From NCBI RefSeq assembly GCF_031501865.1, contig NZ_JARRCW010000001.1, positions 1,187,001-1,251,000 on the forward strand: 64,000 bases of DNA, given 5' to 3'. The translations under genes and the position numbers were made by a program. Each line of letters starts with the position of its first letter. Within the stretch, counting starts at the first letter, position 1. Under the pieces are notes generated by a model. That model searched no databases, was not told the origin of the DNA, and saw only the letters and a list, made by a program, of their open reading frames with translations. This document shows, piece after piece, positions 1-8,693 of the stretch. Source of the DNA: Pseudovibrio sp. M1P-2-3. GTDB taxonomy: Bacteria > Pseudomonadota > Alphaproteobacteria > Rhizobiales > Stappiaceae.

Positions 1-617
1 CTAGCTTCGGCAGGTAAGTTGAAACTAATCCTCTCAACGTCAGGAAAAAAACGCTCCAGAAAAGCTTCATGCCGGGAGTTCTTAACAACGGAAACCTTTG
101 AACCCTTTACTTGTTCAGGCAATGGATCGAAGTTTGAGCCTATAGGTATGATAAAAACTCCAGGGAAGCGCATATAAGATTTTGAATATAATAGTTTATC
201 GAGCCTGTTAGGAGTTTGTGATATCCCGGCAATAATCGCATCCCCTTCTCGGCCTTCAAGTGCTGGAAGCAGCTGGGAGAAGGGCTTGATCTGGAGGCTA
301 CAGGCGATTTCCATTTCCTCACAGATAGCTCGTGCCAAATCAACATTGAATCCCATCAGCCGTCCCTCACCATCCCTAAAAGAGAATGGAGGAAAGTCGT
401 CTGTGGTCAGGAACCTAATTTTATCTGGTACTTTGGCTGGAGTTTCAAAAAAATTGGAAGGTGGGGAGAATAAGGGAATATTCTGTGTTACCCAATTATT
501 ACCATCACTTTTTTGTCCGCTATATTTCTGAGCTACAGCATTCCCTATGCCAATTATTGATAATTGTAAAAACAGGCAGACAGTAAATAATTGGGCGTAT
601 ACACTGGGGCGTGTCAT
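1..617 (-). CDS. Periplasmic solute-binding protein, family 3 (5' part, runs off the left edge)
   Basis: The frame is open from an ATG at 617 to the window edge, giving about 205 residues without a stop. It opens with a signal peptide (hydrophobic stretch at residues 9-25, then NAVAQ). From about residue 65 it reads like an SBP_bac_3 domain: DDFPPFSFRDGEG, then MGFNVDLARAICEEM, then a GDAIIAGISQTPNR segment. Such proteins bind amino acids or other small polar solutes for ABC importers, or act as sensor domains. The ligand cannot be told from this half, and the C-terminus and any permease genes lie outside the window. It is divergent from the glycosyltransferase at 751, with about 130 bases between them for promoters. 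Confidence 0.8.
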   Translation of the reverse strand, partial: MTRPSVYAQLFTVCLFLQLSIIGIGNAVAQKYSGQKSDGNNWVTQNIPLFSPPSNFFETPAKVPDKIRFLTTDDFPPFSFRDGEGRLMGFNVDLARAICEEMEIACSLQIKPFSQLLPALEGREGDAIIAGISQTPNRLDKLLYSKSYMRFPGVFIIPIGSNFDPLPEQVKGSKVSVVKNSRHEAFLERFFPDVERISFNLPAEA

Positions 618-750
618 TGCAATCTTTCAGTCTATTTACTCAGATAACGTAAGAAATGGTCAGTGTGTGATCAATCTAGAAGAATTTATAGCGCGCAAAT
701 TACTCGATATTTCTTAATATATCGAGGTTCGCAAGGGGAGTGGCCGAGAA

Positions 751-2478
751 ATGGATCTGCTCACAGAATTTTCTGACCATTCTTCGAGGGCCAAACCTCA
801 AGAAGATGTGGAGATAAATCATGTCTATATCGAATTGACATTGAAATCGGGAATTCGGTTTGCTTCCTTTGGAACTTTGGAGGTCAAGCCTGAAAGTTGT
901 TTGAAATCCAACCCATTCCAAATACAAGGCATCCTTTTTGTTCCCGCCCTGACTAAAGACGGGGAAAGAGTTGTCGTAATCTCTCCTCAAATACATCAGC
1001 TTGATAATGTCATTGAACTGTTAAGTGCATACCCCTTACTCAAGGCTAAAACAGTTCTGGTTACTAGAAATTACTTTGAACGGCTTATTCTAACTGGAAC
1101 AGGCGTTGTTGGCTTGGTGTCTCGGAAGCCGGAGATATCAGCTTTCCAAGGGCTGACTGCAGAGCAAAAATTATTCTTTGCTGGTGTGCCACTTGCTTAT
1201 TTTGTAGGGAACATTGTCACTTGGAGCATCCTGTTCCTTTCAGTATTCACCGCCATAAAACTAATAGCTATTTCAATAGGCCTTATGAGATTGTATGCAA
1301 CTTTGGAGGTTCCAAAGTTTACAGGTCACTCTTCTCAAATTGATGAGTGGCCTACCTATACAGTGCTGGTACCACTCTTTAATGAACCTCAAATTTGCAA
1401 GCAGTTAACCGATGCTATGAGAGCTCTCGACTATCCTAAGAAAAAGCTGGAACTTTATTTTCTCGTGGAGGAGGAGGATCATGATACCCAGCTGGCTCTG
1501 GATGCAAACAAAGCCAGTTATATGAGTATTTTTGTTGTTCCAAAGGGCTCTCCGCAAACCAAACCCCGCGCATTGCAAACGGTCTTGCGGAAATGCCAAG
1601 GCGAGTTTCTAACAGTCTATGATGCAGAGGACCGCCCCGAACCAGATCAACTTAAAAAATCAGTGGGTGCTTTTAGAAGGTTACCAGAGGATTATGCCTG
1701 CCTGCAGGCTTCTTTATGCATAGATCACGCTCAAAAGGGCTGGCTACTTAGACAATTCGCTTTTGAGTATGCCGGTTTGTTTGATGTCATGTTGCCGTGG
1801 TTAGCCCGTTGGCAGGTGTTTTTGCCCTTGGGGGGGACTTCAAACCATTTCAAGCGTTCTGCCTTGCAAAAGGTTGGAGGATGGGATCCGTTTAACGTCA
1901 CTGAGGATGCAGATTTGGCGGTCAGACTCATGCGCAACAGGTATAAAATTGGGGTCCTAAAGAGCACTACTTATGAAGAAGCTCCCACAACACTGAAAGC
2001 TTGGTTATCCCAGCGGAGCAGGTGGCATAAGGGCTGGATTCAAACCATGGCTGTACACCTGCGCAACCCGCTTTTACTATTTAAAGAACTGGGTTTAGTT
2101 AATAGCATAGTTTTTATGATCTATTTTGTAGGTGGGATGTTATGCCTTTGGTTCGGTCCATTGACACTGATTAGTCTGCTAGGGTTGCTTGTTGTATTTG
2201 CGTTTTCCAACGAGTTAACGACTCCTATACCGTTACTTTTAAGTCCATTTGGCCTTCTTGGAATACTAAGCGTTCTTATTGGGTTTGGCGGACCTGTCCT
2301 GTCCATTTACGCTGGTGCCAGAAGGAGGAACCTTTCCCCCAAAGTGTGGGAGCTTGTGACCATACCCGTTTATTGGCTACTCGCCAGTTATGCTTCCTAC
2401 CAAGCCTTGTGGGAGTTTTTTATGCGCCCCCACCATTGGCGCAAAACTAGACATGGGCTTGTCAGCAGGCCAATGTGA
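751..2478 (+). CDS. Membrane family 2 glycosyltransferase, XagB/BcsA-like
   Basis: 575 residues. The first ~130 residues look like a GspE-N/MshEN-type domain (for example ILFVPALTKDGERVVVISPQ), an arrangement known for alphaproteobacterial XagB-type transferases. A hydrophobic pair follows (about 140-185), then a GT2 catalytic domain: LVPLFNEP, the DAEDRPEP acidic motif, TEDADLAVRL, and QRSRWHKGWIQ (the QxxRW motif of processive polysaccharide synthases). Four or five membrane segments follow from about residue 430. It probably polymerises a cell-surface polysaccharide from a nucleotide sugar at the inner membrane; the sugar is unknown. An AAGGGGAG-like ribosome binding site sits a little far upstream of the ATG. 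It converges on the SH3 protein, 16 bases away. Confidence 0.85.
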   Translation: MDLLTEFSDHSSRAKPQEDVEINHVYIELTLKSGIRFASFGTLEVKPESCLKSNPFQIQGILFVPALTKDGERVVVISPQIHQLDNVIELLSAYPLLKAKTVLVTRNYFERLILTGTGVVGLVSRKPEISAFQGLTAEQKLFFAGVPLAYFVGNIVTWSILFLSVFTAIKLIAISIGLMRLYATLEVPKFTGHSSQIDEWPTYTVLVPLFNEPQICKQLTDAMRALDYPKKKLELYFLVEEEDHDTQLALDANKASYMSIFVVPKGSPQTKPRALQTVLRKCQGEFLTVYDAEDRPEPDQLKKSVGAFRRLPEDYACLQASLCIDHAQKGWLLRQFAFEYAGLFDVMLPWLARWQVFLPLGGTSNHFKRSALQKVGGWDPFNVTEDADLAVRLMRNRYKIGVLKSTTYEEAPTTLKAWLSQRSRWHKGWIQTMAVHLRNPLLLFKELGLVNSIVFMIYFVGGMLCLWFGPLTLISLLGLLVVFAFSNELTTPIPLLLSPFGLLGILSVLIGFGGPVLSIYAGARRRNLSPKVWELVTIPVYWLLASYASYQALWEFFMRPHHWRKTRHGLVSRPM

Positions 2479-2494
2479 GAAAATGGTAGGTTGA

Positions 2495-5041
2495 TTACCT
2501 GTGTCTGCCACCACCATGTCTGCCGCCGCCATGCCTTCCACCACCATGCTTCGATGACCTGTGACTACGATGGGGAGATTTGCGCGTGTGTGTTGGCTGG
2601 TGGCGACTGGCCCGGTGTTTATGAACCCTCTGGTTGCCGCGTTGCCTTACATGTTGCTCGCGTTTCAAGTGAGAAGGAGCACGATGAGCAGTCGCCTTTT
2701 TATTTGTCCGTTTCTTTACAGCGGGTTGCTTTGTTTGATCGGGCTTACGACTGGCTTTTGGTGTAAATTTCCCGTGGTTCAGGTTCTGCGGTGTAATACG
2801 ATTTTGGCGATTTAGATTTTCTAATCGAGGTGTATCAACCCCTTGCCATTTACCGCCATTAAAACTTTCCCATTTTCCGTTTCTCTCTCTATAGACACGA
2901 CCATCCCTACCAGCAAAAATATTCCCCTGACGGTTTGCCTTAATAAGGTTGTTGCGAGCGTGAGATCTTTGCCACTTTCCTGAGTTCCTGTTGAGCGAGC
3001 CGCGCTTTTTGCGAGCCCATTCCGATCCCAGTTGAACTTTACCAGTTTTCCATGCGCCATATACGCCTTTACCACCTGCAATGAATGCCCTGTTTCCAGT
3101 AATGGGATTGGTAGCTGCAATAAAACCGGCAGTCCCTCGAGGGCCAGAGTATATACCCCCTCGAATATAGCGGCCGGTATTGGGGTTATAAACCCGGCCA
3201 TATGCTATGCCTCGATATGGGCCGTAGGCGTAACCATAATTTCCAAACACTCCTCTTGTGGGGTTATAGAAGATACCAGACCCATAGGTGATTGGTCGTG
3301 GAAAGTATGGCGGGTAATAACCTGGTCGCCAGGGGCGCCAGTATGGGGGGTAATAGTACCCACTTCCATAAACATATGTATCCCATGCCAAGTAACTCCA
3401 CAGGTAGCCCATTGTGTAGCCAAACCAAACAGCAGCTGTTCCGTTATCTGTGTCATCACTATAATTATATGTTCTCACATAGGTTGTGTTATAAACTGGG
3501 GAACTGGACGGGATTGTATAGATTTCATCGGGTACACTTGTTGCGACTTCCCAAGGTCCTTGAGGAGAGGGGCCAATGAACCACACTCCATCTTGAACAA
3601 CAAAATAGTTGTCACCAACTTGAATGACCTGCGCGCTAGTATTCGTTGCGTAGGACATTGAAGTTTCTGGAATTGGCTCAAATTGGGGATCGCCTGCATA
3701 AGAAACATCAGGTTGAACTGACCCAAGCTCCACGCGTGCCACTGTTGGAATGCTGGCCTTAACGCGTGCCTCTTGGCTTTCCGATGTTCCTGGGACTGAT
3801 GATCTAACGCTATAATATGGAGTATTGTCAGGAATTAGCTGAAAATCTGGGGGCAGACTTGTGCTGGCAAATGTCCACGGGCCGTCCAGAGAAGAGGATC
3901 TGAACCAACGACCAGAAGTGAGGACGTAGTATTTTTTTTCAGTAGTTTGAAAGAAGACGTCGCTATTGGTGTTGGAGGCCCATTGCAAGCTTGTGCCGGG
4001 TACGGGATTCCATTTGGGTTGGCCGTCAAACAGCAAAAGTTCAGAGGGCTTACTTACATAAATGACTTTTGGAGTTGGAGAGTTCCCAAATCCCTTATTG
4101 GGAATATTAGCCTTTACCTCCTTCAAGTTCTCTGTGTCTGGCAGTTGGTTGAAAGCTTGGGGGAGTTTACCTGCATCTACCCAAGGCCCCTTCAAAGTGG
4201 GTGACGTGAGCCAAGCATCTTCATCCAAAAGAAAATAGGCCCCTGTTTTTTGAAATTTGAAAAGATCCCAGTTTGTGTTGACAATAAACAATATACCCTC
4301 AACCCCGGGGACAGGAGCTTCAATTGCATCTCCATCTGTTTGCACAAGGATTGCAGGAGTGAAGCTATAAAATATGGGTGGAGGTGAGGTACCAAGTCCG
4401 TCTACATTCTTGATTTGAGCCGCTGTTGTTAAAGAGGCAGTTAGCCTCTCTTTAGACATGCTAATAGCTTCTACTGGCAATAAAGAGCCGACCTCCAAAG
4501 ACAGGTTTGAAAGTTGTTCTTTGCTTAATGTCGAGAAATTTATTTCTGTCAGTTGAATATTGGAAAGTGTAACAAGATCCTCGCTTGTTGATGCATAAGT
4601 TTGAGCGGAGAAGGTAAGAACCCCATATATGGGTTCGCTGTCGGGGGCGCTGCGATACTCAGCAGCAGTTTTGGCTTTGAGTAGGGTGTGGTTGTCCCAT
4701 TCAGTAATTTGGGGTTGGTAGAGCGTAAGGACAGACCCATCAGGGGCATTAAATGTTCGTGGCCATCCTCCTTCCTCATCATTGACATTTAAATATTGAC
4801 CACTGATGAAACCTGATACTCCGGAGAGGGTGACTGCACACCAACTACCACTCTCATTGCAATTATCAATATCTAGGGGAGTGCCTTGGGTCACAGTTTG
4901 AATAACAGGGTAGTTGGTGCCCGGCCCTTGTCGCATGTTTACATTGGTTGTCGTGCTCCCTGGGTAAGCAATTGCCCAGTTGCACAATAGTAAAAACGGT
5001 AAAATGCAGAGCCTGATAGGGTTCACAAGGCACACTCCCAT
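2495..5041 (-). CDS. Large secreted SH3-domain protein with repeats and a His/Arg/Gly tail
   Basis: 848 residues, function unknown. A signal peptide (about 1-25, ending AIAYPG) is followed by a bacterial SH3 domain (NMRQGPGTNYPVIQTV, about 33-90), a fold often used for cell-wall or peptide binding. From about 220 to 510 there are three related units of 85-95 residues, each with a PVPG/PIPE turn, a YYVL..GRWF-like core and a GPW motif. A Tyr/Pro/Trp-rich stretch (about 560-600) and a Gly/Tyr repeat region come next. The end (about 740-848) is very rich in Lys, Arg and His and closes with GGGRH repeats. Similar proteins are often labelled carbohydrate-binding; that label is weak. The ATG has a good GAGGGGA site. 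Its position next to a polysaccharide synthase suggests an envelope role (inference). Confidence 0.75.
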   Translation of the reverse strand: MGVCLVNPIRLCILPFLLLCNWAIAYPGSTTTNVNMRQGPGTNYPVIQTVTQGTPLDIDNCNESGSWCAVTLSGVSGFISGQYLNVNDEEGGWPRTFNAPDGSVLTLYQPQITEWDNHTLLKAKTAAEYRSAPDSEPIYGVLTFSAQTYASTSEDLVTLSNIQLTEINFSTLSKEQLSNLSLEVGSLLPVEAISMSKERLTASLTTAAQIKNVDGLGTSPPPIFYSFTPAILVQTDGDAIEAPVPGVEGILFIVNTNWDLFKFQKTGAYFLLDEDAWLTSPTLKGPWVDAGKLPQAFNQLPDTENLKEVKANIPNKGFGNSPTPKVIYVSKPSELLLFDGQPKWNPVPGTSLQWASNTNSDVFFQTTEKKYYVLTSGRWFRSSSLDGPWTFASTSLPPDFQLIPDNTPYYSVRSSVPGTSESQEARVKASIPTVARVELGSVQPDVSYAGDPQFEPIPETSMSYATNTSAQVIQVGDNYFVVQDGVWFIGPSPQGPWEVATSVPDEIYTIPSSSPVYNTTYVRTYNYSDDTDNGTAAVWFGYTMGYLWSYLAWDTYVYGSGYYYPPYWRPWRPGYYPPYFPRPITYGSGIFYNPTRGVFGNYGYAYGPYRGIAYGRVYNPNTGRYIRGGIYSGPRGTAGFIAATNPITGNRAFIAGGKGVYGAWKTGKVQLGSEWARKKRGSLNRNSGKWQRSHARNNLIKANRQGNIFAGRDGRVYRERNGKWESFNGGKWQGVDTPRLENLNRQNRITPQNLNHGKFTPKASRKPDQTKQPAVKKRTNKKATAHRAPSHLKREQHVRQRGNQRVHKHRASRHQPTHTRKSPHRSHRSSKHGGGRHGGGRHGGGRHR

Positions 5042-5281
5042 TCAATCCCCTCTATTTTCGCAGCTGCGATGTAGAGGCAAATGTCTTTGCGCTTATTGTG
5101 TCGTGGCCAAGCTAAGAAACATGCATAACTTTGATGTGGCATTGTAGCAAAAAAGGAAAGGTAGAGTTTAGGATAACTCTCTTGGGCTAATTTGCTAAAA
5201 GCTATGTAAAGAATGCCCTACCTATCTGATGTTTAGAGTTGTTTTGATGGATAACTTGATCAAGTTAAAGCGAGTAAACTG

Positions 5282-6427
5282 CTAATCCAAACGTTTTTTG
5301 AACCTGAGAGCCGCAACCAAAATTCCAATTACGAAGAATGCGATGAGCCAAATCATGTCGTTTTGCATTTCCGCGAGAGTTGCATCACGTAAAACAATGC
5401 CACGGATGATCCGCATGAAGTGAGTGGCTGGAAGAAGCTCTGAAATGTATTGGGCGATGACTGGCATGCCTTCAAAGGGGAACATGAAACCGGATAGCAA
5501 AATAGATGGCAGAAGGATAAAGACTGTCATTTGCATTGCTTGAAGTTGGTTAGTTGCAATAGTAGACAGAACTAGACCCAGCGATAAGCATGAACCAATG
5601 AATAAAAGTGTACCGCCGAGCAGGCTTATCCATTTGGACCCAAAAGGGACTCCGAATAAGAAATGCCCCAGTGCCAATATAATTATGGCCTGCAATAGAC
5701 CGATAAATATGTATGGGATAATTTTGCCGATCATTAATTCTAATGACCAGACGGGGGTATTAATGAGCATTTCCATATTTCCCCGTTCACTCTCCCGTAC
5801 AATTGCGGCCGAAGTAAACATAATCATGGTCATTGTAAGAATAACGCCAACGAGGCCCGGTACAATATTTATTGCTGATCTTTGCTCAGGGTTATAAAAT
5901 AGGGCCACTTCGAAAGTGGCTGTGTTTCGATTTGGAGGTTGCTTAAGTAATTCTGTAAGAGGCATATTCCTGAAGCTTTTAATCGCTCCGGCTATTGTTG
6001 TGTCTGAACCATCTACGATCCATTGCCCGACGGGTCTACTTGTTTCCTGATTTGTGGATGGTGGCAGTCCTAATCCGACACTTGGACTCCTCGCAAGTCG
6101 TTGCGCAAGATCAGATGGTAGAATTAAAACGGCACGAACCTCACCCGATTGAATTCCTTTTTGTGCTTCGGGAATGGAAGTATAGTGTTGTGTAAACTCA
6201 ACAACGTCGGTGGCTTCTAGTATTTGTTCCAGAATTTGCCCTAATTCTGAATGGCTAAAGTCTAAAATGCCAACTGGAATATTTCTTATATTTGTATTTA
6301 TGGAATATCCAAAGAGAGCCAACTGAATGAGAGGTATCAAAATAATCATGGCAAAAGTAATTCGGTCGCGGCGTAACTGAACGACTTCCTTCCATAAAAT
6401 TGCTTTAATACGGCGTAGGGACTTCAT
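5282..6427 (-). CDS. ABC-2 type transporter permease (YhhJ/YbhR-like)
   Basis: 381 residues. One membrane segment near the N-terminus (about 22-42) is followed by a periplasmic domain of roughly 140 residues and then five membrane segments (from about 180 to the end), the usual ABC2_membrane_3 layout. The ERGNMEMLINTPV stretch before the second segment and the FPFEGMP loop are typical of drug- or lipid-exporting ABC-2 permeases. It is the last gene of a three-gene operon; its ATG overlaps the end of the ATPase gene by four bases, so translation is probably coupled. Only one permease gene is present, so it would act as a homodimer or with a partner encoded elsewhere. Substrate unknown. Confidence 0.9.
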   Translation of the reverse strand: MKSLRRIKAILWKEVVQLRRDRITFAMIILIPLIQLALFGYSINTNIRNIPVGILDFSHSELGQILEQILEATDVVEFTQHYTSIPEAQKGIQSGEVRAVLILPSDLAQRLARSPSVGLGLPPSTNQETSRPVGQWIVDGSDTTIAGAIKSFRNMPLTELLKQPPNRNTATFEVALFYNPEQRSAINIVPGLVGVILTMTMIMFTSAAIVRESERGNMEMLINTPVWSLELMIGKIIPYIFIGLLQAIIILALGHFLFGVPFGSKWISLLGGTLLFIGSCLSLGLVLSTIATNQLQAMQMTVFILLPSILLSGFMFPFEGMPVIAQYISELLPATHFMRIIRGIVLRDATLAEMQNDMIWLIAFFVIGILVAALRFKKRLD

Positions 6428-7365
6428 TGGCGTCCACTTCCCGTACTGGTAACAAATACATCCTCAAGATTTGGACGAACTATTTCAATTCGTGTTGCTT
6501 CTCTTGTCTGGGGAAGATGTTGCAACCACTTATCAGGTGTCTCAACTTCTTTGGTGACCAAAACACGCAGCCTAGATCCAATTTGCGCGGCTGATGTAAT
6601 TTCAGGTATGTGGGTTAAGTCTTCCCGCATTTTTCTTAAACCGGCTCCCTCTACCTCCAGTACTGTTGTATCCATAGCCTCCATCAGGCCATCAGGTGTG
6701 CCATCCGCTCGCTTTTTTCCTGCATCCAAAATCGCAATTTTATGACACCTTTCTGCTTCATCCATAAAATGGGTCGAAACAATGATACTGGTTCCGGCAT
6801 CGCTAAGATCAAATAGTTGTTCCCAAAAATCACGCCGTGTTTCCGGATCCACTGCAGAGGTGGGCTCATCTAGAAATAATAGTTTTGGTGAATGCAAAAC
6901 CGAGGCGGCAAGAGCAAGTCTTTGTCTTTGCCCACCGCTCAGTTGTCCAGAGAAACGGTGAGCAATTTCTCCTAGCTTATAGCGATCGATTATCTCTGAG
7001 ATTCGTTGTTTTTTCTGTTTTCTGGCCATCCCATAGATATCTGCGACAAAATCTAGATTCTCTAAAATGGTCATATCGCGATAGAGGGAGAATGTCTGTG
7101 TCATATAGCCGATTTTATAGCGTAGCTCAGCGGCATCTTTTGGTACAGAAAGGCCTAGGACACCTACTGTGCCCTCACTTGGAGTGAGAAGGCCTGTCAA
7201 CATCCGCATTGTTGTTGTTTTTCCGCAGCCATTTGGCCCCAAAAAACCATAGATAGTCCCCGCATTTATCTCAAGGTTCACGTTATCGACAGCGCGAAAG
7301 TTGCCAAACATCTTACTCATGCCTTTTGCAATGATGACGGGGTCAACACCATTATTTTTGTTCAT
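6424..7365 (-). CDS. ABC transporter ATP-binding protein (efflux, YbhF-like)
   Basis: 313 residues, a single nucleotide-binding domain. Walker A is GPNGCGKTT (about residue 41), the signature is LSGGQRQRLALA (about 143), Walker B is LLFLDEPTSAVDP (about 162) and the switch histidine is in STHFMDEAERC. The last ~80 residues form the C-terminal regulatory extension common in ABC-2 exporters. It powers the permease encoded immediately downstream. Its start overlaps the upstream HlyD gene by four bases, as its end overlaps the permease gene, so the three genes form one tight operon. E. coli YbhF and RbbA have two fused ATPase domains; this one has one. Confidence 0.92.
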   Translation of the reverse strand: MNKNNGVDPVIIAKGMSKMFGNFRAVDNVNLEINAGTIYGFLGPNGCGKTTTMRMLTGLLTPSEGTVGVLGLSVPKDAAELRYKIGYMTQTFSLYRDMTILENLDFVADIYGMARKQKKQRISEIIDRYKLGEIAHRFSGQLSGGQRQRLALAASVLHSPKLLFLDEPTSAVDPETRRDFWEQLFDLSDAGTSIIVSTHFMDEAERCHKIAILDAGKKRADGTPDGLMEAMDTTVLEVEGAGLRKMREDLTHIPEITSAAQIGSRLRVLVTKEVETPDKWLQHLPQTREATRIEIVRPNLEDVFVTSTGSGRQ

Positions 7366-8312
7366 GGGAGTATGACCTGCACTGGAATTCCGTTTGGTAG
7401 ATCGGAAGCACTCTCGGGAAGTTGTATTTCTGCAAGATACATCAATCTTGTTCTGTCTTGCTGGTTTAAGCCGTAATACGGTGTAAAAGATGGGTCAGAA
7501 CTAATCCAACTTACAGTCCCTTCATACGTACTGTCTAAACCATCAATTTTTATCTGAAGTTTATCCCCCTGCTTAACTTTTACTCGGGACGGCTCAGGAA
7601 CATACACTCTTGCGTAAGGTGCTGCTCCAGCAAGTAATATTGCCACAGGGCTGCCTTGTGTCACTCGTTCACCAAGATTCCATGGAAGGCTGTCAAGCCA
7701 ACCATCTCTGGAGGCTTTTACTGTCAAGTCTGAGAGTTTACTTTGTTGGTTTGCTAGCGATGCCTTTGCAATCATCAAGTCTGCTTGGGCAATACGAATA
7801 TCCTCTTCCCGATTTCCGGCCAAAAGTTCATCTAACCTGGATTGGTTCTTTTCAAGCACTGCTTGTGCAACTGCACGAGCGGTAAAAACTTTATCGTATT
7901 GGGATTCACTGGCGGTGCCACTTTTCATTAAGTCTTTATAGCGGTTATACGCCAATTGGGATTCGGAAAGGAGTGCTTTATCTGTGGCGACTTGAGCTCT
8001 AGCTTGTGTGATATCTTCCGCGCGAGGGCCGGATTTTTCTTTGTCTAAACTCGCTTGTGCTCTGGCAACTTCTGCGGCTAGACGGTCAAGTTCCGCTTGC
8101 TGCTGCGAAGCATCCAGCTGCACCAGAACAGTCCCTTTCTTTACATAGCTCCCCTTTTTTACCGGCAGGGCAATAATAATTTCACTGGCTGTAGCAGACA
8201 GAGCTACACGGTCCCTCTCAAGCATGCCGAGTGCCAGCTTGCCACTGTCTTGATTACAAGCAGTAAGGCCAGCGACCACCAATAAAGAGAAGATGCCCAA
8301 AGCAAGTTTCAT
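7362..8312 (-). CDS. HlyD-family efflux adaptor, lipoprotein
   Basis: 316 residues. The N-terminus has a lipoprotein signal with lipobox LTAC (Cys19), so the protein should be lipid-anchored in the envelope. A biotinyl-lipoyl half (IIALPVKKGSYVKKGTVLVQLD, read in pieces) precedes a long alpha-helical hairpin (about 70-190, rich in Ala/Gln/Glu), then the second lipoyl half and a beta-barrel ending. This is the membrane-fusion subunit linking the ABC pump to an outer-membrane channel; no TolC gene is in the window. It is the first gene of the operon. Its AAGGG ribosome binding site lies inside an inverted repeat (see 8318-8350). Confidence 0.88.
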   Translation of the reverse strand: MKLALGIFSLLVVAGLTACNQDSGKLALGMLERDRVALSATASEIIIALPVKKGSYVKKGTVLVQLDASQQQAELDRLAAEVARAQASLDKEKSGPRAEDITQARAQVATDKALLSESQLAYNRYKDLMKSGTASESQYDKVFTARAVAQAVLEKNQSRLDELLAGNREEDIRIAQADLMIAKASLANQQSKLSDLTVKASRDGWLDSLPWNLGERVTQGSPVAILLAGAAPYARVYVPEPSRVKVKQGDKLQIKIDGLDSTYEGTVSWISSDPSFTPYYGLNQQDRTRLMYLAEIQLPESASDLPNGIPVQVILP

Positions 8313-8317
8313 ATTTT

Positions 8318-8350
8318 CTACCCTTAAAATATGACTTTATTTTAAGGTAG
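8318..8350 (-). promoter_or_regulatory. Inverted repeat covering the ribosome binding site of the efflux operon
   Basis: On the minus strand CTACCTTAAAATA, a six-base loop and TATTTTAAGGGTAG lead into AAAAT and the ATG at 8312. Nine central base pairs are perfect (8323-8331 with 8338-8346), and the outer ACC/GGGT part pairs with one bulge. The Shine-Dalgarno AAGGG is the 3' arm, so the mRNA could hide it by folding. The same sequence could instead be a DNA operator. Confidence 0.5.
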
Positions 8351-8367
8351 TCCATAGATGTGTTTAT

Positions 8368-8423
8368 ATCGTTTACAACGATTTCTTTCTCTTTAAGTAA
8401 TGAATCTTTGTGTATACTTAAAG
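8368..8423. promoter_or_regulatory. Palindromes upstream of the efflux operon (candidate operator)
   Basis: ATCGTT-TAC-AACGAT at 8368-8382 is a perfect 6-3-6 palindrome of the kind bound by TetR-type dimers. CTTTAAGTA at 8391-8399 is repeated inverted as TACTTAAAG at 8415-8423. Both lie 55-110 bases upstream of the hlyD-like start. No regulator gene is adjacent. The rest of the gap up to trkH (8424-8693) shows no gene and no clear terminator. Confidence 0.35.
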
Positions 8424-8693
8424 TTGAAAGTTCTCAAAAGAAAATTGAATTTTTAATGACACGATGAATAAAAAGGCTTTTTGTAAACACTATTCCTCTC
8501 TTCATGCCCTTGGCATATTCCTATAAAGCAGAATGAGTATCAGTAGATTATTTTAAAGAGGGTTATCTTTGACTGTTATGTAGGACGGCTTTTCAAGGAA
8601 ATTAACGGAGTTTGCATCGCTCTCTTGCTATCGTGAAATTTCGCATAAAGCAGTCAGATAATCAACAAGGCTTAAAAGAAAGAAATTAGTTTG

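Noticed and set aside
2821-3201. Reading frames overlapping the SH3-protein gene in other frames (also 3032-3661 on the plus strand)
   Set aside because: They lie wholly within a gene with a clear signal peptide, domain order and ribosome binding site; the frames are open by composition only.
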